The translations under genes were made by a program, and so were the position numbers. From an uncultured Aurantimonas sp. (lineage in GTDB: Bacteria; Pseudomonadota; Alphaproteobacteria; Rhizobiales; Rhizobiaceae), in contig CANKZU010000002.1 of assembly GCA_947488615.1 (NCBI GenBank), positions 310,001 to 374,000 of the forward strand: a stretch of 64,000 bases of DNA, written 5' to 3'. Each line of letters starts with the position of its first letter. Within the stretch, counting starts at the first letter, position 1. Below, one piece after another: positions 47,473 to 57,044 of the stretch. The notes beneath the pieces were generated by a model. That model did not search any database. It saw only the letters and a list, made by a program, of their open reading frames with translations, and was not told the DNA's origin.

Positions 47473-47946
47473 TCAGTCATCGGCCGAAATGTCCATCGTC
47501 GGCGCCGCGCCAGTGTCGGCGAGGTTCTGCGCCATGCGCTGCAACAGCTTGCGCAGCGTCTTGCGTTCCCGGCCAGAAAAGCCGGCAAGCGCGACTTGCT
47601 CGACGGCCTTGCGCGCCGCGCCGACCGCACCCACGATGGCTGCGCCTTTGTCGGTCAGATGTGCGTGGCCCTGGCGTCCGTCGCGCTCGGAAATCCGCTT
47701 CTCGACAAGTCCTTGAGCGATCAGGCGGGTCACGGTCTTGGTGATCGTCGGCGGCCGAACCGACAGGCGCTCGGCCAGTTCGCGCAAGGACACGCCGTCC
47801 TCTTCGCTGATCGCCAGCAGAACCGTGTCCTGTCCGGGGTAGAGATCGAGCCTTGCCAGTCGTCCCGCCAAAGCGGTCCGCGCGACGCGCGCGGCGACGC
47901 CCAGATGCGTCGTCACCGACCGCTTCCTCTGCTTCTTCCCCGCCAT
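47473..47946 (-). CDS. MarR-family transcriptional regulator
   Basis: The roughly 157-residue protein shows the MarR core: LYPGQDTVLLAISEEDGVSLRELAERLSVRPPTITKTVTRL (in part), QGLVEKRISERDGRQGHAHLTDKG with the wing. ATG 47946 is chosen because the open frame upstream (to 48036) does not match the family. It is divergent from the creatininase-like gene and could regulate it. Confidence 0.88.
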   Translation of the reverse strand: MAGKKQRKRSVTTHLGVAARVARTALAGRLARLDLYPGQDTVLLAISEEDGVSLRELAERLSVRPPTITKTVTRLIAQGLVEKRISERDGRQGHAHLTDKGAAIVGAVGAARKAVEQVALAGFSGRERKTLRKLLQRMAQNLADTGAAPTMDISADD

Positions 47947-48078
47947 CTTGTCCCCATCCCTCTTCGCGGGGCAAAATGACGAAGCGCCGCTATGTTGTCC
48001 ACCTTGTTTGCCCGTTACCCGCATGCCAGGGAACATCGTTACGGATCAAACATGCCAGGCTCATCACGAGGATCGACC

Positions 48079-48870
48079 ATGCGGCCACGCTACGAAGAGA
48101 TGACGAGCGAGGAACTCGCGGCCGAACGATCGAGGCTGGACGCGGCCGTCGCGGTCGTTCCCATCGCCGCCGTCGAACAGCATGGGCCGCATCTGCCGCT
48201 CGGCACCGATGCGATGCTGGCGGATGCGATGGTCGAGACAGTGCTGACCATGCTGCCGGCGGAGAGCCCGGTGACGTTCCTGCCGACGATGCGGGTCGGC
48301 AAGTCCACCGAACATACGCGGCTTGCCGGCACGCTCAGCCATGACTGGCGAACGGCGACGACGGCGCTAATCGAAGTCGGCGAGGGGCTCGCTTCCAACG
48401 GCTTTCGTCGTCTCGTCATCGTCAATGCCCATGGCGGCAACACGCCGGTGATGGATACCGCCGCGCTGGAATTGCGAAAGGCGCATGGCGTGCTGGCCGC
48501 GACCTGCTCGTGGTTGCGCTTCGGCATTCCGGACGGCTTGCTGCCGGCAGCGGAGATCGCCACTGGCATCCATGGCGGCGCGGTGGAGACGTCCCTAATG
48601 CTGCATTTCCGGCCGGACCTCGTGCGGACAGGCGCGGTGCGGGATTTCGCCTCGCTCCAGAGCGATCTCGACGGCTCCGCCAAACGGCTACGGGCGCATG
48701 GCCGGCTCGGTTTCGGCTGGATGGCCGAGGACCTCAATCAGGCCGGGGTCGTCGGCAACGCTTCGCTGGCCACGGCGGCGATCGGCGCGGCGATCGCCGA
48801 CTATCAGGCAAAAGCGTTCGTGGAGTTTCTCGACGACGTCTTGGCGTTCGACCTGTCGCGCCTGCGCTGA
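48079..48870 (+). CDS. Creatininase family amidohydrolase
   Basis: The 263-residue protein has the metal-binding blocks of the family: VVPIAAVEQHGPHLPLGTDAML (part; Glu, His, Asp), LVIVNAHGGNTPVMD, and HGGAVETSLML with a Glu. Members open cyclic amides or remove formamide groups in several pathways; the substrate is not evident. GAGG lies just before ATG 48079. The MarR gene is divergent. Confidence 0.9.
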   Translation: MRPRYEEMTSEELAAERSRLDAAVAVVPIAAVEQHGPHLPLGTDAMLADAMVETVLTMLPAESPVTFLPTMRVGKSTEHTRLAGTLSHDWRTATTALIEVGEGLASNGFRRLVIVNAHGGNTPVMDTAALELRKAHGVLAATCSWLRFGIPDGLLPAAEIATGIHGGAVETSLMLHFRPDLVRTGAVRDFASLQSDLDGSAKRLRAHGRLGFGWMAEDLNQAGVVGNASLATAAIGAAIADYQAKAFVEFLDDVLAFDLSRLR

Positions 48871-48960
48871 TCGGGCACGCCGGGTCAGGCGTGTAGACAA
48901 CCCCGTGCATTCACGATCCGACACGCCTATATCGTTGGCCGATCCCAGCAGGAGAGTTTG

Positions 48961-50046
48961 ATGTCCGATACCGCCAGCCAAGCCGACGCGCAGATCCCCG
49001 TTACCGTCCTCACCGGCTATCTGGGCTCCGGTAAGACGACGCTGCTCAACCGCATCCTGTCCGAGGATCACGGCCGCAAATACGCGGTGATCGTCAACGA
49101 GTTCGGCGAGATCGGCATCGACAACGACCTCATCGTGGAATCCGACGAAGAGATTTACGAGATGAACAATGGCTGCGTCTGCTGCACGGTGCGCGGCGAT
49201 CTGGTGCGTGTCGTCGAGGGGCTGACGCGCCGCAAGGGCCGCTTCGACGCGATCATCGTCGAGACGACGGGTCTCGCCGATCCGGTGCCGGTGGCGCAGA
49301 CCTTCTTCATGGACGAGGACGCGCGCGCCAAGACCAAACTGGATGCCGTCGTCGCGCTGGTCGACGCCAAGCATTTGCCGCTGCGCCTCAAGGACAGCCG
49401 CGAGGCCGAGGACCAGATCGCCTTCGCCGACGTCGTGCTGCTCAACAAGACCGATCTCGTCACCCCGGAGCAACTCGCGGTCGTGGAAGCGACGGTCCGC
49501 GCGATCAATCCCACCGCCGTGATCCATCGCACCGAGCGGGCCGGCATCGACCTGAAACGGGTGCTCGGGCAGGGGGCCTTCGACCTCAAGCGCGTGCTCG
49601 CCGACGATCCCGATTTTCTCACGGGCGCGGAAGAGCCGCATGACGACCATGCTTGCGGCCCGGACTGCGACCATGATCACCATCACCATGGTCATGCGCA
49701 TCATCAGCACGACGCGGCCTCGCCCTTGCACGATGTGACGGTAAAATCGGTATCGCTGCGTGGCGGCGAGATCGACAGCGAAAAATTCTTCTCCTGGATT
49801 CAGGCGCTGACACAGGAGCAGGGGCCGAACATCCTGCGCCTCAAGGGCATCATCGCCTTTGCCGGAGATCCGGACCGCTACGTCGTGCAGGGCGTCCATA
49901 TGATCGTCGAGGGCGATCACCAAAGGCCATGGCGCGACGACGAAAAGCACGAGAGCCGGCTGGTGTTCATCGGCCGCGAGCTCGACGCCGAGGAATTGTC
50001 CGCCGAGTTCGAGGCGTGTGCGGCACGTCAGCGGGAACATGCCTGA
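48961..50046 (+). CDS. CobW/COG0523 family GTPase (metal chaperone-like)
   Basis: The 361-residue GTPase has Walker A TGYLGSGKTTLLNRIL, the metal motif GCVCCTVRGDL (CxCC), ETTGLADPVPV and the specificity motif NKTDL. A His-rich segment near residues 228-255 (HDDHACGPDCDHDHHHHGH) implies zinc or nickel binding. The C-terminal domain (about 258-361) is the usual CobW-C. AGGAGAG lies before ATG 48961. Its stop overlaps the WD40 gene start. Confidence 0.93.
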   Translation: MSDTASQADAQIPVTVLTGYLGSGKTTLLNRILSEDHGRKYAVIVNEFGEIGIDNDLIVESDEEIYEMNNGCVCCTVRGDLVRVVEGLTRRKGRFDAIIVETTGLADPVPVAQTFFMDEDARAKTKLDAVVALVDAKHLPLRLKDSREAEDQIAFADVVLLNKTDLVTPEQLAVVEATVRAINPTAVIHRTERAGIDLKRVLGQGAFDLKRVLADDPDFLTGAEEPHDDHACGPDCDHDHHHHGHAHHQHDAASPLHDVTVKSVSLRGGEIDSEKFFSWIQALTQEQGPNILRLKGIIAFAGDPDRYVVQGVHMIVEGDHQRPWRDDEKHESRLVFIGRELDAEELSAEFEACAARQREHA

Positions 50047-51026
50047 TGCCGTCGATCGCGGCCTATGAGTTTCCCGATTTCGTCGAGACGGCGGTTTTCC
50101 TGAAGGACCAGCCGGTCTTCGCCATCGCCGATGGCACCGTCCGCTTTCCTGCGGGCGGTGAGCGGGTGGTCGAGGCGCATCCGGGCGGGCTGTTGTCGGC
50201 GCGCTACGATCCGCACGGCCGGCGGCTCCTGACCGGCGGCGAGGACGGCCGCGTGGTGTCGGTTGACGGCGGCGGCGCGGCGATCGAGATCGCCTCGATC
50301 GGCCGCAAATGGATCGCTTCCGTCGCCGGCGGACCGAGGGACACGGTCGGCTTCGCCTCGGGCAAGACCGCCTATGTCCGGCTCGGCGGCGGCGGCGCGC
50401 TCAAGGAAATCCGCCATGAGCGCACGGTCGAGGACATCGCCTTCGCGCCGAAGGGAATCCGCGCGGCAACCGCGCGCTACGATGGGGCCTCACTGTTCTT
50501 TCCCGCGACCGACGCCGCCCCGGCCGCGCTGGAATGGAAGGGCGCGCATCTCGGCATCGATTTTTCGCCCGACGGCCGCTTTCTCGTGACGGCCATGCAG
50601 GAAAACGCCCTGCATGGCTGGCGGATCGACGACGGCAAGCACATGAAGATGACTGGCTACCCGGCCAAGGTGAAGGACTGGTCCTGGTCGGCCAAGGGCA
50701 AGTTCCTGGCGACGTCCGGCGCACCGGCGGCGATCCTGTGGCCGTTCTCCGGCAAGGACGGGCCGATGGGCAAGGCGCCGCTGGAACTAGGCACTCGCGG
50801 CGATACGATGGTCACCGCCGTCGCCTGCCACCCGGCCGAGGACATGCTGGCGATCGGCTATGGCGACGGCATGATCCTGGCGGTGCGCTTCGCCGATTCC
50901 AAGGAAGCGCTGCTGCGGCGGGGCGGGGCGAGTCCGGTCAGGACGATGGCCTGGAGCGGCGAGGGCCGCTTGCTCGCCTTCGGCTCGGAATCCGGCGAGG
51001 CGGGCGTGATCGACATCGCGGGGTGA
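50046..51026 (+). CDS. WD40-repeat protein coupled to the CobW GTPase
   Basis: The 326-residue protein forms a WD40-like propeller: repeats around SARYDPHGRRLLTGGEDGRV, GIDFSPDGRFLVTAMQENALHGW and SWSAKGKFLATSGAPAAILW, with AWSGEGRLLAFGSESGEAG at the end. There is no signal peptide, so it is cytoplasmic. Its ATG shares bases with the CobW stop, a sign of translational coupling. A partner or scaffold for the GTPase is likely but not known. Confidence 0.88.
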   Translation: MPSIAAYEFPDFVETAVFLKDQPVFAIADGTVRFPAGGERVVEAHPGGLLSARYDPHGRRLLTGGEDGRVVSVDGGGAAIEIASIGRKWIASVAGGPRDTVGFASGKTAYVRLGGGGALKEIRHERTVEDIAFAPKGIRAATARYDGASLFFPATDAAPAALEWKGAHLGIDFSPDGRFLVTAMQENALHGWRIDDGKHMKMTGYPAKVKDWSWSAKGKFLATSGAPAAILWPFSGKDGPMGKAPLELGTRGDTMVTAVACHPAEDMLAIGYGDGMILAVRFADSKEALLRRGGASPVRTMAWSGEGRLLAFGSESGEAGVIDIAG

Positions 51027-51051
51027 GGCGGTGCAGGTGGATGCGAAGGCC

Positions 51052-53565
51052 CTACGCCTGCTCGTCCTCCGCCGGTTCGTCGGTGACCGCTGCCTCGATC
51101 GTGCAGACGAGGCCCTCGGGGCGGTAGTCGATCTTAACCTCGCCGCCGAATTCGGCCGCCATCGCCTGTTCGATCAGCCGCGACCCGAACCCGCGCACTG
51201 TCGGCTCCTGCACCGCGGGACCGCCGATCTCCCGCCAGGTGAAAGTGAGCTGCGGCGTCCCTCCCACGACTGCCAATCCCCATTTGATTGTGACATGGCC
51301 GATGTCGTTGGATAGCGCGCCGTATTTGGCCGCGTTGGTGGCGAGTTCGTGCAAACCGAGCGCCAGCGCGAGGCTCTGCCGCGCGGTCAGGCGCAGATCG
51401 GGACCAGACGCGGAAATCCGCGTCTCGTCTTCCGGCTGGTGGGTCTTGAGGGAATTGGCGACGATCGCCGCGATCGGCGCCGAAGTCCAACTCGTCTGGG
51501 TCAGGATGTCGTGCGCCTGGCCCAACGCGATCAAACGCGCCGAGAAGGCGGCGAGCCCGTCCTGGACGTTGGATGCCCGGCGCAGCGTCTGGTTGGCGAG
51601 AGCGTTGACCATGGCGAGCGTGTTCTTCACCCGGTGCTGTAGCTCTCGCGTCAGCATCTGTTGGCGCTCTTCCGATTCTTTCTGCTCGGTCACGTCGCGC
51701 ATCGCCCCGACGAAGCGGATGGTTTGCCCGTCCTCGACCAGCGTCTGGCCACTCGAATGGACGTGACGCGTGCTCCCGTCCTCAAGGCCGACGGCGCGGT
51801 ACACAATGTCATATGCGCCGTCCGATTTCGGGTCGAGCACGGCGGCGATCGCGGCCTCTACCCGAGCACGATCTTCGGGATGCAGGCCCGGCAGATAGCT
51901 GCTCTCGAAGCTGACGGGAGCCCCCGGCGAAATGCCGAACAGCGCGCGAGCGCGGTCGTCCCAATGCAGCGCACCGGTCCGCAGATCGTAGTCGAAGGTG
52001 CCGATCGCTGCCGATTCCTGGGCCAGTCGGAGGCGCCGCTCGGTCTCGATCAGGGCCTGCTCGGCCTGTCGGCGTTGGCTGAAAGTCCAGGATCGGTTCA
52101 GCACCTCCCGGATGAACGTCACCTCCTCGTCGCTCCAATGCCGAGGCTGTGACGCGTGCAAGTAAAGGATAGCCCGAACCCGCCCATCCTCAACGACCGT
52201 CAGATTGACGAGTGCGCCGATCCCGAGCTCGGACCAGGCCTTTTCTACGGCCGGCGACGAAGACCGTTCGGCCGTATTCTCGATTACCACCAGACTGGAT
52301 CGCAATTCTTCCAGAAATTCACCGCCGAAGGGTTCGAGCGGGATGACTCCGGAAAGTGCCTTTGCATTCTGCGCGGTCCACTCGCCAACTATGGTCGCGG
52401 CGGTCTCTGCGGCATCGACATTGGCGTAACCGACTCGCGCGATCCCCAGCGTCTCGCCGAGAATCTGTAGTGCCGTGTCGGTCCGGTTCACTGTCCTTTC
52501 GCTTAATATCAGTTCATCGCCCAGTCGCAGGAGCGCCGCTTGTCGCGCTTCGCGCGCCCGTTCGCTGGTCCGGTCGACGATCGCGCCCGGAAAGCGCAGC
52601 GGCTTTCCCTCGGCATCGTGAAAACAACGACCCCTGGCAAATATCCAGTGAACCGCGCCGTCGACATCAATGGTCCGATACTCTTCGGCATAGGGCGACG
52701 CCGTTTCCACGGCTTCGTTGATCGCCATGCTGACCCGCTCGAGATCGTCCGGATGAATGCCGCGCAGATAGGTCTCGATCGGCACGCCCTTGTCGGCGAG
52801 CGCAGGATCGACCCCGAAAAGGCGGGCGAAGCGCGGATCGACATAGAAGCTGTCGCCGGGAATGTCCCAATCCCAGGTTCCGACGAGATCCGAAACCTCG
52901 AGCGCCAGATGCAGCCGTTCCTGGCTCAATTCCAGTTCCTTGCGCTCCTTGCGTTCGCGGGTTCGATCCCGCAGGATCTTGAGGACGCCGGCGGGCTTCT
53001 CATCGTCGCCGAGGAGCGGCATCATTTCGCCGCTGGCGAAGAAGCGCGAACCATCGGCCTTGATGTGCCAGCGCTCGTCGCTGGCCTTGCCCATGCTCAG
53101 CGAAATGCGCATCTCGCGCTCGGGAATGCCGTCCTCGACGTCCTCGGGGGTGAAGATCGTCGCGATCGGTCGGCCGACGATCTGGCGTTCGGACCAGCCG
53201 AGAACCGCTTCCGCGGCGTCGTTCCAGGTCGTCACGACGCCGTCGAGATCGGCCGCGATGATGGCGTAGTCGACGGCGCTTTCGACGATCAGGCGATAGC
53301 GGGTTTCGGTTTGGTGCAAGGCCTTTTTCAGGCCGGCGATCTCTTCCGTCGCGCTATCGAGCCGGGCCGCCGCCTGGTCGCCGCCGGCGGCCTCCAACTC
53401 CGACAAACGTCGACGCAAAATGGCGTTTTCCGCGAGGGCCGAGGCCAGCCGGTCATCCTTGGCCAGTTCCATCCGGATCCGTCCCCTGCACAGCTCAAGG
53501 AAGTCGGACGTCTCCGCCCCCAAACCCTTATCGAAGTCCCCTGATCGTTGCCTATGCCATTTCAT
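51052..53565 (-). CDS. Cytoplasmic HWE histidine kinase with PAS and GAF domains
   Basis: The roughly 837-residue kinase has no membrane helix. Order: N-terminal coiled coil (about 35-90), PAS (about 92-210, VVTTWNDAAEAVLGWSERQI), PAS (about 220-340, GTWDWDIPGDSFYVDPRF), GAF-like (about 345-495), PAS (about 505-635, GTFDYDLRTGALHWDDRA), then the HWE module with phospho-His in ELQHRVKNTLAMVNALANQT and the ATP site GLHELATNAAKYGALS. PAS modules could bind flavin or haem, but no LOV Cys motif was seen. A second ATG (53472) may be the true start. Confidence 0.92.
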   Translation of the reverse strand: MKWHRQRSGDFDKGLGAETSDFLELCRGRIRMELAKDDRLASALAENAILRRRLSELEAAGGDQAAARLDSATEEIAGLKKALHQTETRYRLIVESAVDYAIIAADLDGVVTTWNDAAEAVLGWSERQIVGRPIATIFTPEDVEDGIPEREMRISLSMGKASDERWHIKADGSRFFASGEMMPLLGDDEKPAGVLKILRDRTRERKERKELELSQERLHLALEVSDLVGTWDWDIPGDSFYVDPRFARLFGVDPALADKGVPIETYLRGIHPDDLERVSMAINEAVETASPYAEEYRTIDVDGAVHWIFARGRCFHDAEGKPLRFPGAIVDRTSERAREARQAALLRLGDELILSERTVNRTDTALQILGETLGIARVGYANVDAAETAATIVGEWTAQNAKALSGVIPLEPFGGEFLEELRSSLVVIENTAERSSSPAVEKAWSELGIGALVNLTVVEDGRVRAILYLHASQPRHWSDEEVTFIREVLNRSWTFSQRRQAEQALIETERRLRLAQESAAIGTFDYDLRTGALHWDDRARALFGISPGAPVSFESSYLPGLHPEDRARVEAAIAAVLDPKSDGAYDIVYRAVGLEDGSTRHVHSSGQTLVEDGQTIRFVGAMRDVTEQKESEERQQMLTRELQHRVKNTLAMVNALANQTLRRASNVQDGLAAFSARLIALGQAHDILTQTSWTSAPIAAIVANSLKTHQPEDETRISASGPDLRLTARQSLALALGLHELATNAAKYGALSNDIGHVTIKWGLAVVGGTPQLTFTWREIGGPAVQEPTVRGFGSRLIEQAMAAEFGGEVKIDYRPEGLVCTIEAAVTDEPAEDEQA

Positions 53566-53672
53566 ACACGTCGGAACAAGGGCGCCACATGCAAGCTCTT
53601 AATTTTGAATGACTATTGGCGGAAATATGCTGTTTGGGTCAGTGGCGCGTGGCGCCGCGGTGCGGCAATATC

Positions 53673-54245
53673 TTAAGTAATTACAGGAGGCTGCATCCGA
53701 CCGGCCGGCGCAAGTATCCCGGCGGCGCCGGCAAGATGTCCCGGCGCGATTTCCTGAGCCAGCAACCGGTGTGGCTCGAACGGCCCCGGCATGGAGAGAT
53801 TCGCAGTGGCCGCGCTCGAAAAGCCGAAGCGACCGTAATATTCCGGATCGCCCATCAGCAGAACCGCGCCATGGCCGAGCCGCGCGGCCTCGCAGATGGC
53901 ATGGCGCATCAGCGCGCCGCCGATGCCGGCATTGTGCAGGCTCGGATCGACGGCGAGTGGGCCGAGGAGCAGGGCCGGGACGTCCCCACCGTGGCGGCCG
54001 GCGGCGATGCTCCACAGCCGCACGGTCCCCACCAGAGCGCCGTCGGCGGCAATCGCCGCGAAGGCAAGACCATGCGCCGACCGCCGCCTGCGCCGGAGCG
54101 CCTCTGACGCCTTGCGCTGGCGGCCGGGACCCATCGCGGCGTCGAGCAGGATTTCGCGCGCGGCGACGTGCCGCCCGGTTTCCGGAACGATCGAAAACAG
54201 CGGCGCGGCGGCCTCGAAGGCCGTGGCATGAAGGAATGCGGACAT
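53673..54245 (-). CDS. GNAT family N-acetyltransferase (YhbS-like)
   Basis: The 190-residue protein has ALLLGPLAVDPSLHNAGIGGALMRHAICEAARLG (in part, the acetyl-CoA site) and VLLMGDPEYYGRFGF, typical of the YhbS-like group. GAGGGGG precedes the ATG. It lies downstream of the ornithine/lysine decarboxylase gene, 144 bp away and separated by a strong hairpin. Acetylation of a polyamine is a tempting idea without direct support. Confidence 0.88.
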   Translation of the reverse strand: MSAFLHATAFEAAAPLFSIVPETGRHVAAREILLDAAMGPGRQRKASEALRRRRRSAHGLAFAAIAADGALVGTVRLWSIAAGRHGGDVPALLLGPLAVDPSLHNAGIGGALMRHAICEAARLGHGAVLLMGDPEYYGRFGFSSAATANLSMPGPFEPHRLLAQEIAPGHLAGAAGILAPAGRMQPPVIT

Positions 54246-54309
54246 AAGACCCCCTCTGATCGACAGGAGGCGGAAGGGAACGGCCGGGCAATGCCGCGGC
54301 GCACGGGCG

Positions 54310-54336
54310 AAACGCCCGGCGCGGCAGCGCCGGGCG
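54310..54336 (-). terminator. Terminator-like hairpin after the decarboxylase gene
   Basis: On the minus strand CGCCCGGCGC pairs perfectly with GCGCCGGGCG around TGCC and is followed by TTTCG. The stem is strong but the T-run is only three bases. Confidence 0.55.
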
Positions 54337-54389
54337 TCAGCTTCGGAGCGACAGGCTCCGTCGTCGCAATCGGGCTCTCATGCGGCGCC

Positions 54390-55523
54390 TCAGATCACGT
54401 AGGCGCGCAACGGCTCGATGCCGTTGAAGGCGACCGAGGCGTAGGTCGTCGTATAGGCGCCGGTGCCCTCGATCAGCACCTCGTCGCCCACCGTCAGCGA
54501 GATCGGCAGCGGGTAGGGCGTCTTTTCGTAGAGCACGTCCGCCGAATCGCAGGTCGGGCCGGCGACGACACACGGTTCCGTCCGCTCGCCGTCATGCTTC
54601 GTGACCATCGGGTAGCGGATCGCCTCGTCCATGGTCTCGGCGAGACCGCCGAACTTGCCGATGTCGAGATAGACCCAGCGATTGGCGTCCTCGGCCGACT
54701 TTTTCGACACCAGCACGACCTCCGCCTTGATGACGCCGGCGTCGCCGACCATGCCACGGCCGGGCTCGATGATCGTCTCCGGCAACCGGTTGCCGAAATG
54801 CTTGCGCAGGCTGGCGAAGATCGCCTGGCCATAGGCGCTGGCGGTCGGAACGTCCTTCAAATAGCGGGTCGGAAAGCCGCCGCCCATATTGACGAGCGTC
54901 AGCACGATGCCCTTATCGGCCAGCGCTTCGAAGACGTATTTCGCATCGGCGATCGCCGCGTCCCAGGCCTGCGTGTCGGTCTGCTGCGAGCCGACATGGA
55001 AGGAGACGCCGGTGGCGATGAGGCCGAGCGCGTCGGCATGCACCAGCACATCGATGGCCATCGTCGGCACGCAGCCGAACTTGCGCGACAGCGGCCACTC
55101 GGCACCCTCGCCATCGGTGAGGACGCGGCAGAACACGCGGGCGCCGGGCGCGGCGCGGGCGACCTTCTCAACCTCCTCGACGCAATCGACGGCGAACAGC
55201 GAGACGCCGAGCGCGTGGGCGCGGGCGATGTCGCGCTCCTTCTTGATGGTGTTGCCGTAGGAGATGCGTTTGGCCGTCGCGCCAGCCTCGAGCGCCATCT
55301 CGACCTCGGCGACCGAGGCGCAGTCGAAGTTGGAGCCGAGCGAGGCGAGCAGGCGCAGGACTTCCGGCGCCGGATTGGCCTTGACGGCATAGAAGATCGC
55401 CGAATCCGGCAGGGCCTTGCGGAAGGCGTTGAAATTGTCCTCGACGATGTCGAGGTCGACGACGAGGCAGGGGCCGTCGGGTCGTCGGGTGGCAAGGAAA
55501 TCGAGGATGCGCTGCGTGGCCAT
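54390..55523 (-). CDS. Type III PLP-dependent ornithine/lysine decarboxylase
   Basis: The 377-residue alanine-racemase-fold enzyme makes putrescine (or cadaverine) with CO2 release. The cofactor Lys is in FYAVKANPAPEVL (about 49); other signs are SFHVGSQQTD, NMGGGFPTRYL, EPGRGMVGDAG and the active-site CDSAD in VAGPTCDSADVLYE from the partner subunit. Length and motifs fit Rhizobiales Odc2. GGGAGAG precedes the ATG, with a hairpin 18 bases further up and a long leader. The GNAT gene follows. Confidence 0.92.
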   Translation of the reverse strand: MATQRILDFLATRRPDGPCLVVDLDIVEDNFNAFRKALPDSAIFYAVKANPAPEVLRLLASLGSNFDCASVAEVEMALEAGATAKRISYGNTIKKERDIARAHALGVSLFAVDCVEEVEKVARAAPGARVFCRVLTDGEGAEWPLSRKFGCVPTMAIDVLVHADALGLIATGVSFHVGSQQTDTQAWDAAIADAKYVFEALADKGIVLTLVNMGGGFPTRYLKDVPTASAYGQAIFASLRKHFGNRLPETIIEPGRGMVGDAGVIKAEVVLVSKKSAEDANRWVYLDIGKFGGLAETMDEAIRYPMVTKHDGERTEPCVVAGPTCDSADVLYEKTPYPLPISLTVGDEVLIEGTGAYTTTYASVAFNGIEPLRAYVI

Positions 55524-56064
55524 TGGGCTCTCCCATTGACCCGATCCCTGCGGATCGGAAAATCGACGAGGAGCGACTGCAAGATTGCCGCGGACAGCCG
55601 AAATCGACCCGCCAACGGCCTCTTGCGAGACGCGACGATGGCCGGATGCGAACGCGGAACGTCCGTCTCCGGTAATCAGTCTGCCATGGCTTGGTGGGCT
55701 TGGACCCGCCGCACTTCAGGCAAGGATGGTGTGCCTCTTCAGTATTCCCGGCTTTGGAGACCAGGAGAGACCAGAAAGGCCCGGACCGTCGTTGCTTCAA
55801 GGCGTCCTCGATCTCGCGAAGCTCGCAAAATCGACTGGATGTGTTACGTCCAGGTACCGTCCCGGCAACCCTCGCATTTGAGGACCGGGGGACGCCCACA
55901 GGCACGTGCGACTTGGGGCGAGATGCGATGTATGCCGGTGACCCGTCATAAACAAGTGAAAATCGCCGTTGCGATTGATTTTTCATCCTTCCCGTCGGAG
56001 GAAGGATGGCGTCGGCCGATTAGCGACGACAATGGACAATGAAAGCCTGGAGCAAGGTGCCCGA
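55524..56064 (-). ncRNA. Long untranslated leader of the decarboxylase gene, candidate speF-type RNA
   Basis: About 540 bp between the divergent decarboxylase and LysR genes hold no convincing gene. In alphaproteobacteria a structured leader (the speF motif) precedes ornithine decarboxylase genes, and this position and length fit. The only strong hairpin I can point to is CCGATCC-CTGC-GGATCGG (55541-55558), just before the ribosome binding site. I could not align the region to the motif, and part of it must also contain the LysR promoter. Confidence 0.35.
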
Positions 56065-56982
56065 ATGGATACACTGACCCGGATGCGCGCCTTCATCGCC
56101 GTCATCGAGAATCAAGGATTCTCCGCGGCGGCCCGCAAGACCGGACGCTCCAAGGCGCTTCTGTCGAAATATGTGCGCGAGCTTGAAGACGAACTCGGCG
56201 TGCTCCTGATCAACCGGACCACCCGGCAGATCGCCCTGACCGCGGCTGGGGAGGTCTATCTGTCGCGCGCCTCCGGCATCCTTGCCGATCTCGAAAGTCT
56301 CAACGAGGAGGCGCGGGAAGCGACCGGCGAGGCCAAGGGGACGATTCGCGTCTCGGCGGCCCGGACCTTCGGCGACGCCGAGTTGGGGCTCAGCCTCGTC
56401 GACTTCGCCAAGGACCACCCGGACATCGGGCTCGACATCCATCTCGACGACAGTTTCGTCAATCTGGTCGAGGAAGGCTTCGACGTCGCGATCCGTATGA
56501 CGCGGCTGGCCGATTCGGCGATGATCGCCCGACGACTGGCCTCGCTCGACTTCGCCATCGTCGGCAGCCCGGATCTGTTGAAGCGGCTCGGCCGGCCGAC
56601 GCATCCCTCGCAGATCGCCGGCTTTCCGGCGGTGATCGATTCCAATTCGCGGATGTTCTCCAACTGGATCTTCCGCGACCCGGCGACCAAGGAGACGATA
56701 CCGGTCACCGTATCGGGGAAATTCACCGCCAACAGCCCGGTCACCGTGCGCGCGGCGGCGATCGCCGGCCTCGGTCTGGCGCTGAGCCCGAGCTTCGTCA
56801 TCCGCAAGGACATCGAGGCGGGAAAACTGGTAACGGTGCTCGACGATTACATGCCGAGCGAAGCGGGAATCTATGCGGTGTTCCCGCATCGCCGCCATCT
56901 ACCGGCGCGGGTGCGGCTGTTCGTCGATTATCTGGCGGACTGGTTCAAGAAGTGCGATTCGAAGCGGCGGAATGGCGGGTGA
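56065..56982 (+). CDS. LysR-family transcriptional regulator
   Basis: The 305-residue regulator has the LysR helix-turn-helix (MDTLTRMRAFIAVIENQGFSAAARKTGRSKALLSKYV, in part) and a C-terminal inducer-binding domain (GTIRVSAARTFGDAELGLSL). ATG 56065 is preferred: AAGGTG precedes it and family members begin with the same residues; an ATG at 56032 is also in frame. It is divergent from the decarboxylase gene and may regulate it. Confidence 0.9.
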   Translation: MDTLTRMRAFIAVIENQGFSAAARKTGRSKALLSKYVRELEDELGVLLINRTTRQIALTAAGEVYLSRASGILADLESLNEEAREATGEAKGTIRVSAARTFGDAELGLSLVDFAKDHPDIGLDIHLDDSFVNLVEEGFDVAIRMTRLADSAMIARRLASLDFAIVGSPDLLKRLGRPTHPSQIAGFPAVIDSNSRMFSNWIFRDPATKETIPVTVSGKFTANSPVTVRAAAIAGLGLALSPSFVIRKDIEAGKLVTVLDDYMPSEAGIYAVFPHRRHLPARVRLFVDYLADWFKKCDSKRRNGG

Positions 56983-57044
56983 GGCGAGCCAGCCGACACC
57001 GGCAGCTTTACCCAACCTTAGCAGACCTGCGGTAAGCTAGCTGC

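Noticed and set aside
49650..49720. CAT/CAC-rich stretch considered as a simple repeat
   Set aside because: It encodes the His-rich metal-binding segment of the CobW GTPase.
52957..52973. tRNA T-arm-like sequence GCGGGTTCGATCCCGC
   Set aside because: It lies inside a conserved PAS linker of the kinase gene, and no acceptor or anticodon arm fits around it.
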